From Oasisia sp. SBJ-2009 (lineage: Eukaryota > Annelida > Polychaeta > Sabellida > Siboglinidae), in the NCBI GenBank assembly GCA_964017155.1, contig OZ024865.1, positions 36,736,426 through 36,800,425 of the forward strand: a stretch of DNA of 64,000 nt, in the 5' to 3' direction. A model generated the notes under the pieces. It was given only the letters and a program-made list of their open reading frames with translations, was not told the DNA's origin and did not search any database. Within the stretch, counting starts at the first letter, position 1; each line of letters begins with the position of its first letter. This document shows, piece after piece, positions 1 to 64,000 of this stretch. A program made the translations under genes and the position numbers.

Positions 1-171
1 TTACATTCAGCTGTTCCATATTTTAATTTCACTCTTATCCATGTCAGTGCAATTATGTATTCCTAGTTACTAATATGATAATATAATTTCTTACTGGCGT
101 GACATTTGGAGCTCTTTATTGACACCTGTGTAATCATTGTAAAAACTATACTTAGTCTTTAATGTTATCAG

Positions 172-59646
<59,475 letters not shown>

Positions 59647-60146
59647 AGAAGGGACACTCGAAGGACCAACAACACCATCACAAGTCAACACCAATTCACT
59701 AACATTCTACGCCAGACTTTGTTCTTTAAAATAGATATCCTCCTTAACAGAGATGATTTCTTCTGAAACCAGCCGGTCACGCCACGCCATTGGCACACTC
59801 ACTGGTGTGCAACGGAAATAGTGACCTTATAAAATATGGCTCTGGCTTTGTATTTATAAACCTTTCTGTGAATTTTTTGATGGATTATGTTATTGCTACA
59901 TTATCACGACTTGGAGAATGATGCCTGATGGTTTCAAGCTGTGTACCAAATCATGTACCTTATCAAATAGACAACACTTGGCAATCTTGTTAAATCTTGA
60001 TAAACTTTGGGGATGTGGACATCAATTTCCAGCAGATAATGTTAATAATCTAGTTTAGTACAAGCGACACAGAAACGACAAACCTGTGACACAAGTGTTG
60101 GCTGTTTACTCAAAGTTCGTTTTCTGAAAATATAAACATCAACCTG

Positions 60147-60880
60147 ATTTGTGATGGCCACAACTAGACAAAAAGGTTCTTGTGTGTGTTATGTGGGTTT
60201 TAAGTGTGTTTTGACTGAGTGCACAGTTTACAGATTTGTGATGGCCACAACTAAACGAAGATTACATCTTAAGATTGTATGTATGATTTAACTTACTTTG
60301 GAGCGTAATTGTCAATTTTGAGCCAAACACACGTGACACCAGTACGTGAACAAGGCCCGTCGCTCCTCGACAATGATGCTCCAAAGTAAGTTAATCATGC
60401 ATACAATAAACCATTCTTGGAGCCATGACCAATATATTCAATACATCTTAAGATGTTCTTGATTGTGTGCTATGTGGGTCTTAAGTGGGTTTTGAGTCCA
60501 CAGTTAACAGATTTGTGATGGCCACAACTAAACAAAGATTCTTGTGTGTGTGTTATGTGGGTTTTAAGTGGGTTTTGACTAAGTGCACATTATTCAGATT
60601 TGTGATGGCCACAACTAAACAAAGATTCTTGTGTGTGTGTTATGTGGGTTTTAAGTGGGTTTTGACTAAGTGCACATTATTCAGATTTGTGATGGCCACA
60701 ACTAAACAAAGGTTACATCTTAAGATATCCTTGTGTGTGTTAAAAGTATGCCAAATGGGTTTTGACTGAGTGCACAGTTTTCCGATTTGTGATGGCGACA
60801 ACTAAACAAAGGTTACATCTTAAGATGTTCTTGTGTGTGTTGTGTGGATTTTAAGTGGGTTTTGACTGAATGCACAGTTT
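60147..60880. repeat. About 86-100 bp tandem repeat in the 3' UTR
   Basis: Six units beginning AGATTTGTGATGGCCACAAC, with TTCTTGTGTGTGTGTTATGTG and AAGTGGGTTTTGACT. Two middle units are nearly identical (60510, 60596). One unit is split by the MITE at 60274-60407. Confidence 0.85.
60274..60407. mobile_element. 134 bp MITE with ~39 bp inverted ends
   Basis: ATTGTATGTATGATTTAACT and CTTTGGAGC...GACAAT pair with the right end (60369-60407), one or two mismatches. It splits a copy of the 3' UTR repeat, so it is younger than the array. Confidence 0.75.
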
Positions 60881-62255
60881 ACAGATTTGCAATTTACATG
60901 CACTGTTTGATATGCATCAACATCAATCCCTGTGATTTTCAAGAAATTTGTCTCAATTATGAATGCGCAACTATTCCAGTGATACACCATGCCTATTTAG
61001 ATAATATAATACAATATATGATATGATTAGCAGGATGCTTTTTTTATTGTATATTTAATTCAGATTGGAAATAAAGAAGGTTCATTTCACTTACCTGGTA
61101 GTATTTTTTAAGAAATGTTTTTGAGATAATTAAGATACATCGTTGTTTTTGTTATCAAATATAAATTATCAAGACAATGGTTGTGTGATTCTCAATTTAA
61201 TGTCAGTGTTTCTGTAAATGTTTCTCTAAGCAGAAACTCTACATTGTCAGTGGACATGTATTACATATATATAATAGTGTGTTTACTATAGCAAAATGTG
61301 TACACTTAATTGAAATGAAACATTGTGTTTGAGGCGTCTAAGGAATCACTTTTAATAGGTTTTGTTTTGTGATTTTGGAATTGTGTATTTCTTTGTATTC
61401 TTTGCACAATTCTGGTGTGTTCAATATGTCAACATAAGGAGTATACAAATCTTTGCAGAATTAATTTACCACTAGTTGTGTATTATTCTTTGGTTTTTCA
61501 CTGCTGTTTGAATGCATACTGCATGAGTTTGCACTGTATGTGCATATGTATTCTTAGTTCAGAAAGGTTTTTGAATATATCCCTTTGCATGTTCCCCTAG
61601 AAAAATGTGGGCAATGCCGCTGTGAAATATTTCCATTTTACACGGGGGCTTTATCGTCACTACGTATGTGCTAGTGTTGCACTATCACAAACATCAGGCC
61701 AGCAGGGGGGGTGTTGAAAATGTTTGGCTGCACCACCACAATAAGGTCAGCTTTCCCACTGACAACTTTTGCAGTGCAGGTTTCTTGAACAGATCTTCAG
61801 ACTCTGCAGTCAATGATTTGCACCAATATAGCACTGCATCTATACATATTGGGATGGTTATTTATATATCCAGCCCCAACCAAAAATAATTACACTACAA
61901 ATTCAAACCTTTCCCCTAAATATTAGCCCCTTCCACGAATAAATTCTGGTTAAGACATCTATACAGAGTATATACCATTTATACATCAATGTGTTGTTAA
62001 TTTTACTAAGAACACCTGTGCCAACACGCTTTCCAAAGTATGTACGTGTATATGCAGTGCTTGTGTGTATTCTTTGCCATTTTGCCACATATTCAGGCGT
62101 TTTTGTGTGATTGTATTTGGAATCGCAATAAAAGTGTGAGTTTATATTGCGACTGTTAATGGTTAGTTGTGTAAAATATGGTTTGTTCATTACTTTCTTT
62201 AGGAAAATGTGTAATAATAATGTAGGGATGACTTCCCAAGCACTGAGGCTGAAGG

Positions 62256-62279
62256 TTTTCCACCCCCCCCCCCCCCCAA
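62256..62279. repeat. Poly-C tract
   Basis: 15 or more C in a row after TTTTCCA, in otherwise AT-rich intergenic DNA. The length may be unreliable in the assembly. Confidence 0.8.
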
Positions 62280-62586
62280 GGCTAAGCATCAGTGGGTTAC
62301 TCAATTGTTAAAACAAATTGTTTTCTCGAATTTATGTCAACTTTATTATGTCAGTAGGCATTCCTATTGCTGGTATATATATATAATAGATGTTGTAGAT
62401 AAAATAATAGCCCATAAAAGTGGTGGGGATTTTGAATTTCAAACAGGAACCCTGCTTTATAATATCTAGATGAGAACATTACGGGAAATGTTTGTTTTTT
62501 GTCGATCTATCCCAGAAGTCACTCCAGTGAAACAATTATATATTAAACGCTGTGAAATTACCCTCTCTCACTTGTGCGTATGCACG

Positions 62587-62608
62587 CACGCACACACACA
62601 CACACACA
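62587..62608. repeat. CA microsatellite
   Basis: Short CGCACGCACACAC run in the intergenic region. The surrounding 61076-62700 is AT-rich with no supported gene; open frames there are short and unremarkable. Confidence 0.8.
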
Positions 62609-62709
62609 ATACATGCAACAAGTGCAATGTCAACAGGCACCGTAATAATATGATGATTTATGTTGCGCTTAAATCCTTGTAAACCTTAGAGGCGCATCAA
62701 TACAAAAGT

Positions 62710-62755
62710 GTTGATCAATATCTGAGACAATTTATTGTTTCTGATATTGATCAAC
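62710..62755. repeat. Imperfect hairpin, 13 bp outer arms
   Basis: GTTGATCAATATC and GATATTGATCAAC pair, with partial pairing inside the 20 nt loop (GAGACAA / TTGTTTC). Directly abuts the palindrome at 62756. Confidence 0.85.
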
Positions 62756-62805
62756 AGTCTGTTGACAATCGGAATGTTTATAAACATTCCGATTGTCAAC
62801 AGACT
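62756..62805. repeat. Perfect 50 bp palindrome
   Basis: AGTCTGTTGACAATCGGAAT GTTTA meets its exact reverse complement with no spacer. Together with the hairpin before it, about 96 bp of cruciform-prone DNA. Confidence 0.95.
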
Positions 62806-63569
62806 GTTTAACTACACCAGGGAGCTAGAGTGGATAGGAACAGTTATAGGTAGGCCTATGTTTTTAAATGATGGTGGAATTTGACAACATTTTCAACTGA
62901 TCTAACACTAATAGGAAGCATATTCCTAAGTTTTAATCCAAATATTAGTATTTACCCTAAGAATAAAGCGTTTATACAAGGGATTTCTGGGGTGTCCTAT
63001 AGAGTAAAAGTCTACCTACGCATAGAAACAGTTCCCAGACGCTTGCAAATTCATCGTTATATCCCACGTGACGCATGTATGATATGTACCAATGAAATAT
63101 ATATATCGATAATATATTAACTCTGAGTCCCGTTAATTTGGTAGGTAAGTATCGAATGTATTCGTTTGGCCTTTCTTTTTATGAGTCCTTCCAAATAGTC
63201 GTAGGCGTATGTTTCCCGGTGTAGGGAAGGGCAGATAAAGTGGCCCCCTCTGTCACAGCATTGCTGGTATGCAATGCAGTAAAAATAACAGTACCCGGTA
63301 GTAGTATTTACAGACCTTCAGTGAACATAATTCAATGTCGTATTTGTTCCTCTGGCGCAAATGCAAAACGGTGAGTAGCAAATTTGTGTTTTAGGTACTT
63401 TTTTAAAATAATTGATGTGCCTTACAAACAACACCTTTTCATAAATTATCAGGGTAAATAACTGTAAATATGGTCCATGGAGCAATAGGTCATAGTTAGT
63501 TGAACAAACAATTTCAGTTTTTAAGTGAATAAATGCATTAATCTCAAAATAGGGTCCGACCGATAATCT

Positions 63570-63674
63570 ATGACAGATGCCAAAATGGGCTACATGGGGC
63601 TACAGTACGACAAGCTTCAGAAGGATGCCTGGATCATTACTGACAGCCCTTACAAGAAAGACGTTGAAGCATAG
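63570..63674 (+). CDS. Small ORF or terminal exon, 34 codons, unknown
   Basis: Reads MTDAKMGYMGLQYDKLQKDA then WIITDSPYKKDVEA and TAG. The composition looks coding. It could be a terminal exon: an AG at 63575-63576 would allow entry in phase 1. A small exon-like piece with GTGAGT ends at 63370, but no phase joins the two. No family recognised. The rest of 62806-64000 shows nothing I can support. Confidence 0.25.
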   Translation: MTDAKMGYMGLQYDKLQKDAWIITDSPYKKDVEA

Positions 63675-64000
63675 CTTTATGTAATGACACCTGTCATTTG
63701 GACAGGTAAAAACGAATATGGACGGGTAGTAATAATGGGTGGACGGGTAAAAAAATGAAGGGGTAAAAGATTTCTTCCAAAACCATGCATATTGTTAGTT
63801 GTGTCTTGAAAGTGACAGTAAATGGTGTAATGTGTGTTTGTAGCCCATTTTAGGTCATCAGGCATATTTGAAAGTTTACAAATTAGCTTAACAGTTAACA
63901 TATATGTGTCCACCAAAACATGTGACACTGGCAACAATGTTTGCCTGCATAAAGCCCTGGAGTGGAGTTAGTTGTCTTGCTTAAATGGAATGTGGTTAAC

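Larger units (their letters stand above)
59647..61075 (+). other. Probable 3' UTR
   Basis: From the stop to AATAAA at 61070-61075. An earlier AATAAA lies at 60405-60410, inside a MITE end; a later one at 62127-62132. It contains the 60147-60880 repeat. The real poly(A) site cannot be set from sequence. Confidence 0.45.

Noticed and set aside
63322..63370. Exon-like 49 nt with GTGAGT donor
   Set aside because: No open phase connects it to the 63570-63674 ORF, and it is too short to support alone.

Overview
This is a stretch of AT-rich animal nuclear DNA with canonical GT-AG introns, abundant microsatellites and short TIR transposons. It holds almost all of one very large gene on the + strand. 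The style (introns of a few hundred bp, di- and tetranucleotide arrays, pogo-like repeats) fits a marine invertebrate such as a mollusc, another lophotrochozoan or an invertebrate deuterostome. Nothing in the window fixes the phylum.

The gene enters from the left edge (its start and any signal peptide lie outside) and ends at a TGA at 59644-59646. I could chain 64 exons (172-59646) by splice sites and phase. The phases agree at every junction and give 3,838 residues with no stop. All residue numbers below count from the first complete codon at 174. In order the protein has: a beta-rich N-terminal region of unknown family, interrupted by a Gly-Leu-Pro-x-Met-Asn repeat (1-466); an RDKR furin-type site (468-471); about 17 fibronectin-III-like units recognisable by W..F.D.ESGI, YY.TV.A.N.AGL and VD.TPP motifs (about 472-3061), with an apple/PAN-like module near 647-709; an RRKR site (3110-3113); a cysteine-containing region; an RSKR site (3357-3360); two cadherin-like/tandem-95-like repeats; two EGF modules; one transmembrane helix (3749-3770); and a 68-residue cytoplasmic tail. 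It looks like a giant single-pass surface or matrix receptor that may be cut into chains. I do not recognise a named orthologue.

The most unusual feature is in the introns. Six tandem arrays are built from units that straddle a splice site of this same gene, copying exon edge plus intron edge: at the donors of exons 13 and 47, and at the acceptors of exons 16, 52, 53 and 62. They lay down rows of decoy splice sites. Intron 59 appears to be a GC-AG intron. It carries a 3.46 kb TIR element whose right end lies 26 bp before the acceptor, and inside it is a phase-compatible candidate alternative last exon with its own AATAAA.

Other content: nonautonomous DNA transposons (12636-13775, 21307-22584, a candidate at 26040-29091, 50948-54405, 60274-60407), a short transposon end at 29337-29428, minisatellites (20, 24, 28, 56, 67, 68 and 79 bp units), long perfect palindromes (29571-29615, 62756-62805), and a 3' UTR with an interrupted tandem repeat. 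Past about 61.1 kb there is no convincing gene, only a 34-codon ORF at 63570-63674. No rRNA, tRNA or CRISPR was seen.
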